Source of the DNA: Paulinella micropora
Lineage: Eukaryota > Cercozoa > Imbricatea > Euglyphida
Assembly (NCBI GenBank): GCA_009731375.1
Contig: BJOX01000126.1
Coordinates: 574,927 to 638,926, forward strand
DNA: 64,000 nt
Reading direction: 5' to 3'
The notes beneath the pieces were generated by a model. The model had not been told where the DNA came from, searched no databases, and saw nothing but the letters and a program-made list of their open reading frames with translations. Each line of letters opens with the position of its first letter. Position 1 is the first letter of the stretch. This document shows positions 33,492 to 44,333 of this stretch, one piece after another. The translations under genes were made by a program, and so were the position numbers.

Positions 33492-34243
33492 TTGAAGCGC
33501 CGTTGCGCTGGACCCCTTGGAGAGTGTCTCCAAGAACCGAAGAAAGCTGGCACCTACACCCAGAGGGACTTTGTCTTGTTCGTGTTTGGTGTCAGAGCAG
33601 AACTAATTTCTGTCTACTGTGTGTGGTTGATAGGTAATTGGAGTGGCCCTGTGCGAGTTGAGCTGAGTCTCAGCGCAGTGGGTGGTGGTTAGAGGCCGTT
33701 CGAGCTCAGCCAGCCAGCCCACCAAGGCGTCAAGAGTTCCCGAGGAACGTTCCGTGGACAGTGGCGAGGGAAGCCAGACGTCCAGCTCCCAGTTCTGCGG
33801 CAACGACGGTTCCCGGCAACCTTTCTCTGCACAACAGTCCTGGCTTTGATCCGGTTTTGGGTGAGCATTCTAGCGGTGGCCCGTTTACGTTCGGCCCCAC
33901 TAGCAAAGAGCTCATTCATTCGTTTGGCGTCAGCCGCCGACGTTGGACTTTTTCCCCAGTGGGCTGGTCTGAAGGACCCCCCAGCTGTGGCGAGAAACCC
34001 CAAAAACCAACAGTTCCAGTCGTCGGGACAAGAGGCTTTGCTCTCCTTTTGCCGACGTACGCTCAACAAGTCTCTGATCAAGTAGCTTGGGTAAGCACTA
34101 AGGTAAGCAATGGCCTCACATACCTTCCCGAAAGTGAAACTAGATCTAAAAATTCCTCCCCTCTCAAGGAATATAAAAGACTTTAAGACGTATGAGACTA
34201 CCTTGATAGCTGTTCTAAGATTAGTTAACCCATTGTTAATTCC
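33492..34243 (+). other. Copia 5' leader
   Basis: Both strands have open frames of 60-140 codons, but none resembles a known protein. This is the expected place of the untranslated leader and packaging signals. Confidence 0.5.
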
Positions 34244-36374
34244 TTGCTAGAGGGAAGAGTCATAGTCTTTCCCAGCACTGTCAAGAGTGAGTCTACACAG
34301 CTAACACCTTCCTCTAAATCACCGTCAGACAGACCAACGTCACAGTCAGTCACACAGAGACAGATAGAGGATGAAGAAAAGCAAGATCACACGAGGAGAA
34401 GAAGAGAGCTGAAAGATGAGTTGCTCGCTTACCTCATTTCCTCATGTCAGCTGAATCCGGATGCTATGGCATTGTTGCCTGAAGCGGAAGGCAGCAAAAT
34501 TCTGGAAAGCTATAGTAGACAAGTACAGAGGATTAGACGACATAGCTAAGGCAGGTCAATTAGACAAGCTAGACGTTATGCAGGGTCCTAGTTCGATGAG
34601 TAAGGTAGAAACATGGTTTATAAAGTACAAGACACTAGTCAGACAAGTCGAGTTAGACGAAGGAAGAGCAGAGTCAGACTACAAGAAATGTAAAAAGCTA
34701 TTTAGACTCCTACAACACCTAGACCCTCTGTCAACCCTTTACACTACATGGCAGCACATGGATCAAAGATGGGACTGGAAACATCTAACCCTAAAGATAG
34801 TGCAGGTCACACAAGAGTACAACAACGAAAAACTGTACAGGGAAGTAATAACACCGCAAAAGGGAAAGCAGGTAGTGTTTAATACAGTGTCGACGACGAA
34901 GGATTCTGAACTAAAACGCTACTGCTGCAAGCAAGCTGGGCATATGTGTTATGAATGTACGTCGAGGTGTGTACGAACAGATTGCAGAGAGGGAAAGCGA
35001 GGTGTCAGACGCACAGGTAGTGATTGTTCTTTCACTAAAAGCATATCAGCAAGACAGGGAAAGACAACTAAGCCTAAGTCAACTGACAGACCACGTAAAC
35101 CCACTCAAAAGGATAGCTCTTCTGACAAGTCTAGCTCTAAACACAAGCTAAGGAAAGGCAGCACAATGAACAAGAGAAAAGGACCTAGGAAAGGTAAGTT
35201 CATTTGTGTAGGTGAGGAGCAGGAGGAGGAAGAGAACGAATCATCACAAGACGAGAAAGAGTCAGTAGCGTCACTAGAGGATGAAGAAGTAGAGTCACCA
35301 GAACAGTCAGATCAGGGTAGTCAGAAAGATGACGACAACGACGAGACTGAGGACTCACTACAACTCATACAGTGGATACACATGAACGTGGAAGCAAAGA
35401 AGAGGGAGACTAAGAGTAGGCCTCAGACCAACCCTATCCCCATTCCCATCCCACGTACTCATCAGCAAGTTAAACCTCTAGCTAGACCCCCACAGGAGTT
35501 TAGAGGGATTGACCCCAGCATCTTTCACGTCCACTTCTCTAGCGACTTTTTGCTGAAATACGCATTACTAGAAGCACAGAGTAGACATTTAGGGCGCGAT
35601 CTCTCGTTAGTTTTGACAGAGCTTTTTGGTGTTGTCCCCATTGACACTGTCCCCTTAGAGCCAGTTAATTTTAATTATGCTAAGGTTTGGAGATCAAGAA
35701 AGATTGAAACACCAGAAGAATTTTTGATCCCTGATAACAAGAGATGCGAGGGCATAGTCAGAGAGACAGGCAAGCGATGTAAGTGGACCTTAGGCCTTTG
35801 TAGAAAAGGAGGACCGGGAGCAAGCGCAGCCTGGAGGCTGATTAGGTACAAAAACTGTTTGTTTCACAAGCCAAAACTCAGACCAGACTCTGACAAAAGC
35901 CCTGAAATGACAGAAGAAGCGAAAGCTCTCATGATAGCCGCTCTAGCAGAGATTAGAGACCCCGTTCTATACGATCGTGTTTACAAAGGGATACCAAGAG
36001 ATCAGGATGGATATCCTTTGCCCCCAACACACCTAGCAGCGATCTCTAGCAATATTCCACCAGATGAAATCAAGATAGGAACTATGGCCTTATGCGTGAA
36101 CAGTGATAGGCCTAGATCACCTCATGTAGTCAGGATGGATAGTGCTAAGCCAGTTAGTCCAGCACCAACAGAAGCTAGTCAGAGTGAGAGCGTAAACGAA
36201 GGAGTAAATGAGACAGCAAGAACTGACCGATCAGAAAGAGAAGATGAAGAAGAGGAATCCTTTGAACATACTCCGGGAGATTGGACAAACCCAGACAGCA
36301 GTCAGTATGGTCATTCCCGAATAAGTGGATGTCCCCTTCAAATTATCTCACTAAATCGAAACTCAAGGAGATAG
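34244..36374 (+). pseudogene. Copia gag (UBN2-type) with extra Cys-rich C-terminal part
   Basis: Two frames join near 34480. The N-terminal part has RRRRELKDELLAYLISS. The second frame has the gag helical core (AAKFWKAIVDKYRG, KVETWFIKYKTLVRQ, WDWKHLTLKIVQVTQEY) and a degenerate zinc knuckle (CCKQAGHMCYEC). A Lys/Ser-rich and then acidic linker leads to an unusual C-terminal region with RCEGIVRETGKRCKWT, LCRKGG and CLFHK, which looks like a zinc-binding motif not normal for copia gag. The single frameshift at the N-terminus would truncate Gag. Confidence 0.75.
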
Positions 36375-37206
36375 GATACGAAAGAAGAGTAGCTACAGAA
36401 ACCCCAGATACCCCAGGTAGTAAAGATAGGGTAGATTTAGATGACAGCGGGGGAGAAACTGTTATCAGACGAAGGGGAAAGAGTAGCTATAGGTCCTACC
36501 TTGATGTTAAAGCATGTGTTTGTGCTACAAGCACTATCGTCAACNNNNNNNNNNAGGAAAGAGTAGCTATAGGTACTACCTTGATGTTAAAGCATTGCCA
36601 TCATTACTCCCAGCACAGGCGGCAAGTAGTAGCTCTAGTAGCACAACAGGGCCTCTAGTGGCTAGTCAAGCTAGCACGTAACAGTAGTACAGATCAGTCT
36701 GCTTCTGCTAAACGCCCCATAAGTAGTGCAAAGAGTAGTACAGAGCCAGCTAGTGCTAGTACACAGGACAGCGGTAGTGTTCCTACGGCTAACACCAGGG
36801 TAGCATCGCCGCCGCACAATCAACCGGGTAGAATAGAGAGCTAATTCACTGAACTGTTTGATGCCATTCACCGGGGGAGTTTCGCAGTCGACTTCAGATC
36901 GGCGGGAGCATACAACCGGGATGAAGCAATAAGCGTCTTTTATTCAGGTTTACGTACAGTCATAGAACAGTATGTAGTAAACATGTGTATAAGAAGTGAG
37001 GATGTAGACGCTACCCAATTTGCCATAAGTTTTCCTAATATCGCCTATACTAATTCGCACCCTTACATTCAAGAGATCTTAGGTCCTGTCCCCAGACCAA
37101 GCCCGATTCAAGAGCCGGGAGCTGAAGAAGAAGATGAGGAAAGAAATGAAGGTGGTAGTATCATGCACAATGCCCATGCTATGGTCAATCTGTCTAGAGA
37201 TAGAAG
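36375..37206 (+). other. Copia gag-pol linker with a 10-N gap
   Basis: The 37 bases before the gap at 36545-36554 (GAAAGAGTAGCTATAGGTCC onward) are repeated after it with one difference, suggesting an unmerged overlap. The region 36983-37210 is open and acidic but unrecognised. Confidence 0.6.
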
Positions 37207-37665
37207 ATAGTATAGTTGACGATAGTGCTTGTAGCCACAAACATATCACCCAACAAAGAACTATTCACTAATCTAGTGAAAGGACAGGCCAAGTTCAGAA
37301 CAGCTAACAGCATCATAACTACATCCCTGGAAGGTCAGATCTCAGTGCAGTTAGCTGGAGTCGGAGAAGAGATAGACGTAGTTGCTAGGAATGCGGTGTA
37401 CAATCCAGATCTGCCATACACCCTGATATCTACCGCCACTTGGGATAATTCAGGGAAAGCTGTATTGCATCAGAATGGACAGATCATTTTGCTAGACAGA
37501 CCCATACCTGTTGATAAGGGAGCAATCCTCGCGCAAGGTCGCAGAGCTCAGAACAACATATACGTTTGGGATAAGCCTGGCATAAAGCAACTAGACCCTA
37601 ACCTCATCTTTGACCCACACACAGGGAAGCAGGTTGACAGTAGGCCTAAGGAAGAAGCTTGCTAA
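37207..37665 (+). pseudogene. Copia aspartic protease region
   Basis: The protease active-site block reads IVDDSACSH in one frame near 37212 (usually D-S-G/A-x-S/C-H). The continuing part (TANSIITTSLEGQISVQLAGVGEEI, then YNPDLPYTLISTATWDNSG) is in another frame. A frameshift therefore separates the catalytic Asp from the rest. It processes Gag-Pol in intact relatives. Confidence 0.65.
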
Positions 37666-38617
37666 ACTGAAGGATCGAAAGAAGAAGCACATAAATCACA
37701 GTGCCACACAACAATTCACTGCACCAAATGCTATCACAAGTTATCCATTTTGTGGAAATGTGTCAGCATGCGTTTGTGGATGGGGATGTGACCATGGTTG
37801 TAACTATGTGTCATACACGTACGAATGTGACACTGAACTTGGAGAGAAAGCAAATGACAACACATACCATTTCTCATACCTCTTACCTGTTGTCCGTCCA
37901 GATGCGAGCAAGAACATCCATTTCGTTATACTTCACCGCATTGCATTACATAGAGGCGGTGCGGCGATGGATAGGCTAGCTAAGGCGCAGGGATGGACGA
38001 TCATAGGAAAGGATTGGAGAGAAGCTGTGAGAAAGTGTGAGTGCTGTAGTCTAGCTAAGATGCGAGAAGTAGATCACAGTTCGAAGAACAGACATGACAG
38101 GGATTGGGCCCCAGGAGAATGCTTAGTCATGGATACTCAGTTTTACTTAGTATTGTCTCATGATGGTAGGAAATACAAGTACACCATTAAGTGCGTAGCT
38201 AGCGGATACGTAAAGGACTACTACCTAAAACAAAAGAACGAGTTTTTCGACTATTTTCTTGAGGCAGTTGCATTCTTTGAACGTCAGACAGGAAATGCTG
38301 TTAGAATGGTCAAGTCAGATCAGGAGTATAGGGGATACGGAGTTTTTAAGTCCTGGGTTAAGCGTACAGGAGTAGAATTCTACCCGTCCCCTAAGGGCCA
38401 CAGTAAGAGTAATGCAGTGATAGAAAGATCACATCTAACTATGGAAGGCCCAGCAACAGCTGCCAGACTTGACGTAAGTTTGCCCATAAGTTTTTGGACA
38501 GACATGGAAAAGAACTCTACTTACATCGAAAATAGGATACCTAACGCACACGGAAGGTTCAAGGGTATTTCCCCTTTTGAGGCCATCTTCAAGAAGAAAC
38601 CGCTAATGTCACACTAA
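37610..38617 (+). CDS. Copia integrase
   Basis: A 335-residue frame. After a Cys-rich stretch (CGNVSACVCGWGC) comes the HHCC zinc finger (HRIALH ... CECC). The catalytic core follows: Asp in LVMDTQFYL, Asp in RMVKSDQEYRGYG and Glu in SNAVIERSH, the DDE order of retroviral-type integrases. The frame stops at PLMSH, inside the usual GKS-type C-terminal part, which continues in other frames to 38730. The core looks intact. It overlaps the end of the protease frame. Confidence 0.85.
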   Translation: MTHTQGSRLTVGLRKKLAKLKDRKKKHINHSATQQFTAPNAITSYPFCGNVSACVCGWGCDHGCNYVSYTYECDTELGEKANDNTYHFSYLLPVVRPDASKNIHFVILHRIALHRGGAAMDRLAKAQGWTIIGKDWREAVRKCECCSLAKMREVDHSSKNRHDRDWAPGECLVMDTQFYLVLSHDGRKYKYTIKCVASGYVKDYYLKQKNEFFDYFLEAVAFFERQTGNAVRMVKSDQEYRGYGVFKSWVKRTGVEFYPSPKGHSKSNAVIERSHLTMEGPATAARLDVSLPISFWTDMEKNSTYIENRIPNAHGRFKGISPFEAIFKKKPLMSH

Positions 38618-39205
38618 AACCCATTGGTTGTGCTGCTATCATGAAGGTGGAGAGTAAGAAGGGAGAGCCCAAGGGTGTGCCTGTCATATTTCTAGGGTAC
38701 GAACCAACCACAGGATACTACAGAGTGTATGTATCCTATAGGCAAACGTATCTACGGAGATCTGAGAGATGTTCGTTTCGATGTGAATCGCATGGGAAAA
38801 AGAGTAGCTGCTAAAGTTTTCAAGATAGACCCCCTAGAGGACGAGAATTTAGAGAGGGTAAATTGGAATAATGATCCTCCAGCCCCAAATTCTCGTACAG
38901 CAGGGGGAGATGTTGAGAACAATCAAGAAAGCGGGATCGTCGACGCTGTAGAAATAGAGGGATCTGAAGTGGGAAATTATCCTAGGAAACAGGATTTGCC
39001 CATTTCGGGTGCTTCTAGGTCTTCTGTAGTTGTGGAAAAAAAAGTTATGGTAGTGGAAAGTGATAATGATACGAATGTCGAACAGTTGTCCCCACCAGTC
39101 ACCCCACAGGTCCATGATCCTGGAGAAAACCCACAACCGGAAAAAGAGAGTGTCAGTACACCGCCAGTCAGTTCGATAGCCTTTCCCAAATGGTGTAAGG
39201 CATGA
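38618..39205 (+). pseudogene. Copia integrase C-terminus and linker to RT
   Basis: The frame at 38729-39205 (GKRIYGDLRDVRFDVNRMGKR, then a long acidic disordered linker ending SIAFPKW) is the normal lead-in to RT. Coding sense stops at the inversion breakpoint near 39190-39205. Confidence 0.7.
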
Positions 39206-40190
39206 TAGCGTGCAAATATGCAGTGACAAAGTCAACAAGCCTCAAATCTCTGTTATGAACAGCAGCGTGCGCAACAAACATGAGAAATGTGCGGTGAGCA
39301 GTAGGAGAATATGTACGTTTAGCATTAAAATGAATCCCAGGTTCCATTAAATCTCCTCTTATTGCTGTTCTGGCCTTGCAATAAGTACCACCTTTAGGGT
39401 CTGGCTTTACCGTATCTACCCATGTTAGTGGTATTATTTTACTGCCGCTTCTCCTCGCCTCTGTCTCTCTCACCCATTCGAACGATCTCAACTCTTCCTG
39501 CTGCTGCATCTCTTTCTCTCTTGCTGCCTTCTTGTCTTGTGGTTTGATATCGGGAGGCAGTTCAATGGCACAGTAAAGGCAAGCATTATGAGCAAAATCG
39601 GGCACTACCTCAAGCAATTTTGCGGCAGGCAATATGGGCGGTGGTTGTGTTGACGCTACAGTAGCTGGTGCTACGCTAACTGGAGGAGCAATTGGTTGCT
39701 TATGGGGTCTGACTCTCTTCTGTCCCGCGGGTATGAAATTATCGCTTGAAATCTCACCCTGCGTCCATGAACGAAAAGTAGCGGGGTTGGGCTTATTTGG
39801 AGATAATACTGACTGAGTTTGTTCTCCTTCGTCCAACTTGGGCACAACTGGGGTTTCTACGCTGACTTCTGGGGGGTTGTTAAGACTGGTCGTACCGACT
39901 GAAATAATCCTATATTTCTCTATCTCACTATCTAACATTCTCTCTGCTTTTCCCTCTCCGAAGTCTATGTAATGCGTAGGTTCCATCTTTCCCGAGATTG
40001 CTTTCAAAGCTCCCCCTGGACGAATTGCACGTCCCTTCCTTATATGTGTGCGCCACTGCTCTCCATATTGAGTCTGAGCCCATTTTTCTCCAAATTCTGG
40101 GGCAGGAACTGCTACTTCAACTCCCTGTAATGTGTCCAGTCGGTTCGACAGTCTTGCCTTCCTATTCTTCGCTCTACGCACGTCCTCCAC
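39168..40190 (-). pseudogene. Inverted segment of copia pol: linker and RT N-terminus
   Basis: Read on the minus strand it starts EDVRRAKNRKARLSNRL, continues through a Pro-rich linker and reaches the copia RT fingers (IPLTWVDTVKPDPKGGTYCK, ARTAIRG, TYSPTAHRTFLMFVAHAA, LVDFVTAYLHA). The next expected residues, PPPGFE, are on the plus strand at 40191. A single inversion of ~1 kb restores the order seen in copia elements. Confidence 0.8.
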
Positions 40191-40465
40191 CTGGTTTTGA
40201 ACGTGTTGGGTGGGTGTGGCTCATTCTCAAAGCGTATTACGGTCACCCTGAATCAGGACGACTTTGGTACGATGTTCTGAATGAGATAGTGGTTAAGTTT
40301 GGGTTCAAGCCCCTTGCCATTGACAAGGCATCGTATGCAATTGTGAAGAACAACAACCCACTGCACACCACATTGATCACATTTCATGTAGATGATGGAT
40401 TCCATGTAGCTAACGAGAAAGAACACATTGAGTTAGTTAAGTTAAAAACAGGTATAATTACTTAA
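40191..40465 (+). pseudogene. Copia RT palm fragment
   Basis: It contains RPPPGFERVGWVWLILKAYYG, RLWYDVLNEIV and the catalytic FHVDDGFHV box (usually YVDD). It ends soon after. The thumb and RNase H of this element are not found in plus orientation before the 3' LTR. Confidence 0.8.
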
Positions 40466-41255
40466 TATATGACCGGGCAAATATGACTTATATACAATAC
40501 GCATGACAAGTAAAGATATCGCTAGATAGCAGCAAAACAAACATGCTGGGCCTTCATAGCCTATACGCAGTTATGAACATGCCGGTTCCGCTACCTGAAG
40601 CACCTGCTGGTAAGATGTATATAGTCATAGCATATAGATAAACATGTAACCATAAGAAACAACATGTGGCAACATCATTATGAAATAATTCTGTATAGAC
40701 GCGCAACATTACCCACATTACAACAGAAAACATCAGCATTAAGATAATAACAGTAAAGGTTGCATTTTAACATTAATTATCTATTACATCTGACGGTTGT
40801 CATAGGATGCAAGCATATACCGAGAAATATGAGCGATCCGATCACATCGACAACTATGTCTACTATTTAGTTGCGCTAACAAAATTATAACCATAGTACA
40901 AAGCTCCCTGGTGGCCTCATTGGGTCTACTTAGTTTACAATCTATATGTCTGGTCATAACTATTACTATTAACTATTATCATAACATTAACTTCGATTAA
41001 GTCTATATAGCAAAGTAGATCATCGACACATGCGATATAATCTATGTAACATGTATAAACTTCTAATGTCGCAATAACAGCAGTGGCTCTCTCTCCCCCT
41101 CGCTTTTCGGAGTTTCATGTAGCAAAGGTGAGTTTAGTTGATAAATATTTAGACATTAAAGGAGACAAGAGCAAAATACACAATCAATCAAAATACAGCA
41201 AAACAATAATGTCATATAACGCATGGTGCGGAATGCATAATACAACAAAGCAAAG
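40466..41255. other. Non-coding stretch, possible LTR of the inner minus-strand copia
   Basis: There is no coding sequence. A minus-strand polypurine tract (GCGAGGGGGAGAGAG, complement of 41086-41101) lies after the RNase H frame of the inner fragment, so its 3' LTR would lie to the left, about 40.5-41.08 kb. No second LTR copy was found. Confidence 0.45.
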
Positions 41256-42340
41256 CTATTCAATCGGCATTTCTACCGTGACATGCCCGCAGATTGGTGA
41301 GAATTGCGGGAGTACAAGAGATTTAGTCAGGTAATCTGCTAAATTTGTTTTTGGCGCAATTTTGTACAACTGCACGGACCTTGCACGGCACCTGTCGACC
41401 AAGTAATGAAAACGCACTGCAATATGTTTAGTACGGTTTTCATCCAAGCCGCGAGCCGACAATGAGATAGCTCCTGAGTTATCCTCGAGGATCGGGATGG
41501 TGCCCGGCGAATAACCCATATCGACCAGCACCTTCCGAATGGCCTCTGCCTCCCTAACCGCCTCATTTGCGGCTATAATCTCAGCTTCGACAGTCGAATT
41601 GGCAACAACGGACTGCAACTTAGAGAAAACTGAAATCGGAGTAAAGTGAAAGAAGAAAATGAAACCACTTCGAGATCTTCTGTCCTCAACACGAGAAGCG
41701 AAATCGGAATCGCAATAACCGAACACAGGGGTCTTTTGCCGGATTTCCTTTTGAATTTTCCCTTCACCGAGCTTGACTGAGTTCTGAGCTAAATGAGTAG
41801 GGTCAATGTCCTGAAACGATTCCATCACGGGCGACCCGGAAAATTGCCTGTGCTTACGCTCCCCCTGTTTAGCGTAACTCCACATCGAAGTGATGGTTTT
41901 GTCCGCTCTACGAAAGAAAATCCCACGAGGAGTAACCAAAAACCTGCAGATCTTATCGATACGCGAATACGCACGAGGGGTTCGGAACCATATCCAAGGC
42001 TGCCATGTTCAGGGCACAAACGATCAAAGGCTGAGTGTTGACTGCTACGAAGAGTAAGACACCAATGAGAGTACGAAGATCATACTCTAAAATGGGATGT
42101 CCGGGCTTGAGTGGACGAACAGCATCAGAGGTATTGGGGGACTTGGCGGGAATAGCGCCGTCATAGCCAAGCTTGAGCAACACGGGCTTTAATATAAATC
42201 CTCTGGTGTACAAGGATGCCATTCTCGAAATGATCGAGCGAAATGTTTTTGAACGATGTGGCAACACCGAGGTCCTTGCATCTCAAACCACTTTTCTGGA
42301 AGAACTTTATTACATTATCGTATGTGCATCATAAATATGT
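41256..42340 (-). pseudogene. Inner copia fragment: RT thumb and RNase H
   Basis: On the minus strand: CKDLGVATSFKNISLDHFENG, then DLRTLIGVLLFVAVNTQP (usual RT end), then RNase H with YCDSDFASRVEDRRSRSGF, SKLQSVVANSTVEAE, EDNSGAISL and KHIAVRFHYL. RNase H catalytic acids are in the expected order. The frame slips twice between 41.95 and 42.24 kb. It lies inside the larger plus-strand copia element. Confidence 0.8.
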
Positions 42341-43002
42341 GCGTTTATTGTCGTTTCTGTGCACGTCTCATTGCATGAGGTTGTATTGGTGTGTGCAGAC
42401 GGGTATATGCGGGTTTGCGAATTTCACGCAAAATTTACGCTCATTTTTATGTTTTATGCTTTGACAACCTTGCCGTTCCTGACAATGCTAATCGGGTTTG
42501 ATATTTCCTCGATATTCAACTATTTAAATCATGTATGATGATTACATATTCTATGTTTATGGCTATTAGTGCATATTTTTCAAATTTATATCAACTGGGA
42601 TCAACTCATATTTGCCTATGATAGTATCATAACATGGTATTTCATTCAGTTAGAGTCTCCCCTTGAAGTAAGTTAGAAATAATAAGTTTCTGGGAAGGCA
42701 GTATAAAGGTAGCTAGATTAAGGAATAGCACTGAGGGGTGCGAGCGCTCTACTACCTACGTCACACTGCTATTACAGGACTATGGTACGTGAGTCACACG
42801 TACTACGCTATGGCCGGGGCATAGCTCTGAATGGGACATCCCTGTTAGCAGAGCCGATGTATCTACTTCTACGAGAGGAGAGGGAGTGGATAATCGATAG
42901 GTGTAATATTAATTTAATTTCCATCATTTTTATGCTAATACATATTTCCACAGGCTTAGGGATTATCTTTAATTATGTCACAGTTTGTACTAATCTAAAG
43001 TA
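42341..43002. other. 3' internal region of the copia element
   Basis: No coding sequence is recognised. It leads to the polypurine tract. Confidence 0.5.
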
Positions 43003-43004
43003 AT

Positions 43005-43013
43005 CAGGGGGAG
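43005..43013 (+). promoter_or_regulatory. Polypurine tract of the copia element
   Basis: CAGGGGGAG abuts the 3' LTR. Confidence 0.75.
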
Positions 43014-43253
43014 TGTTAGACTATAGATTTGGTAACTAATATATCCATGTATTTAACCGGGTTATGCGGTTAGATCCCCTATCAGAATAACTAATGCCAA
43101 TCCACCTTAATGGACCGAGTGCGTATATCTGCTCCCATTAAGTGGGTCCAGTTATTGTTCTGTTATTAATACCTACCAATCGTTTTAGTCATCCGTTACT
43201 GTTGGGTAAAGTATAATCATTAAAGTCATTCTTCGGTATATCGTAAGTCAATA
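43014..43253 (+). repeat. 3' LTR of the copia element
   Basis: 240 bp, beginning TGTTAGACTATAG and ending AAGTCAATA, followed by ACATC. Confidence 0.9.
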
Positions 43254-43302
43254 ACATCACACTTGTATAATAAAACACTGTGGCCGACGGTCCGAGCGAG
43301 AA

Positions 43303-44333
43303 AGATGATATTAGCCTTCATAATTCTTTTCAAACTAATTTCAGAGTCGCCCGAAACTGATAAGCCGTTAGGCTCAAAAGATACTGTTTTGAATTCAAAT
43401 TTGAGTATGATTTTCCGCGGAGAACATGATTCCGAGCCCATGGGAGAAGCTAGCGCTCTTAGAAAAGATTCGATACCTAGCTTGGTAGGGAAACTTTTGT
43501 TTCTAACGAAAATGACACGCCCTGGCCAGTGATGCCGACCAAGCACTTACTATCTATGATGCCGTGCTAGCGTAATGCAGACAGTAGACCCAGGACTCAC
43601 TTATGCCCTACTAGGACGGATCTTGTATTTGAAAAGTTCATTTCGCGGTATCGTATTGAGAGTCACGGGCCTAAGTCAGATGATTTCAAGAAGGCAGATC
43701 ATACCCGCGGATTACTCTCAGGCTGTGGCCCGATGCAGCTCATAAAGTCTGTAAAAAGACCGGAAAGTCACGCACCGTGGCTATTTAGTGCTTTGGGGGG
43801 GGGGGGGGNNNNNNNNNNNNNNNNNNNNNNNNNNNNNNNNNNNNNNNNNNNNNNNNNNNNNNNNNNNNNNNNNNNNNNNNNNNNNNNNNNNNNNNNNNNN
43901 NNNNNNNNNNNNNNGGGGGGGGGGGGAGATCCAGTAGCTTGGCTGTCAAAGCGACAGACACGAATTGCGCTCAGCTCTACTATCACGACGCAGAAATTTT
44001 CGCGGCAGCCGAATGTATTAGGGAAGGGTTGGCCGTCCGGCATATCACGGAAGAATTAGGAATAGCACAGGAGGGACCGATAGAGCCTTTTGAAGACAAT
44101 GCTCAGACTATCTTGGCAGCTGAAAGGGGAATGTCAGAACCACTGTGACACACCAAACACCTACCCTTGAACTTCACTTTATACACCACGCACAGAGAGA
44201 TCGTGGCAAAGAGATCAAGTTTGTAAAAGTAGGGACGAAGAAACAGATAACAGACGTACTAGCAAAACATGTTCCTAAGGACCAGTTCGAATATCTCGTT
44301 AGCAAGTTTATGATAATAACACTTGACCCATAG
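43303..44333 (+). pseudogene. Second copia remnant: RT end and RNase H
   Basis: Outside the 3' LTR, SIPSLVGKLLFLTKMTRP is the end of a copia RT. PVAWLSKRQTRIALSST, YYHDAEIFAAAECIREGL, FEDNAQTILA and KFVKVGTKKQITDVLAKH are successive RNase H blocks in different frames. A poly-G flanked N gap at 43797-43926 interrupts it. It is older and more damaged than the LTR-bounded element beside it. Confidence 0.75.

Larger units (their letters stand above)
33244..43253 (+). mobile_element. Ty1/copia retrotransposon with rearranged pol
   Basis: LTRs at both ends, target duplication ACATC (33239-33243 and 43254-43258), a half-tRNA(Met)-type primer site and a polypurine tract define a 10,010-bp element. 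Order on the plus strand is gag, protease, integrase, then RT, as in Ty1/copia. Inside pol about 1 kb is inverted (39.2-40.19 kb), the RT end and RNase H are missing from the plus strand, and a minus-strand copia fragment occupies 41.1-42.4 kb. It is not functional as assembled. Confidence 0.85.

Noticed and set aside
33689-34081. Minus-strand 130-residue ORF in the copia leader
   Set aside because: There is no recognisable motif, the opposite strand is equally open, and it lies in the expected untranslated leader.
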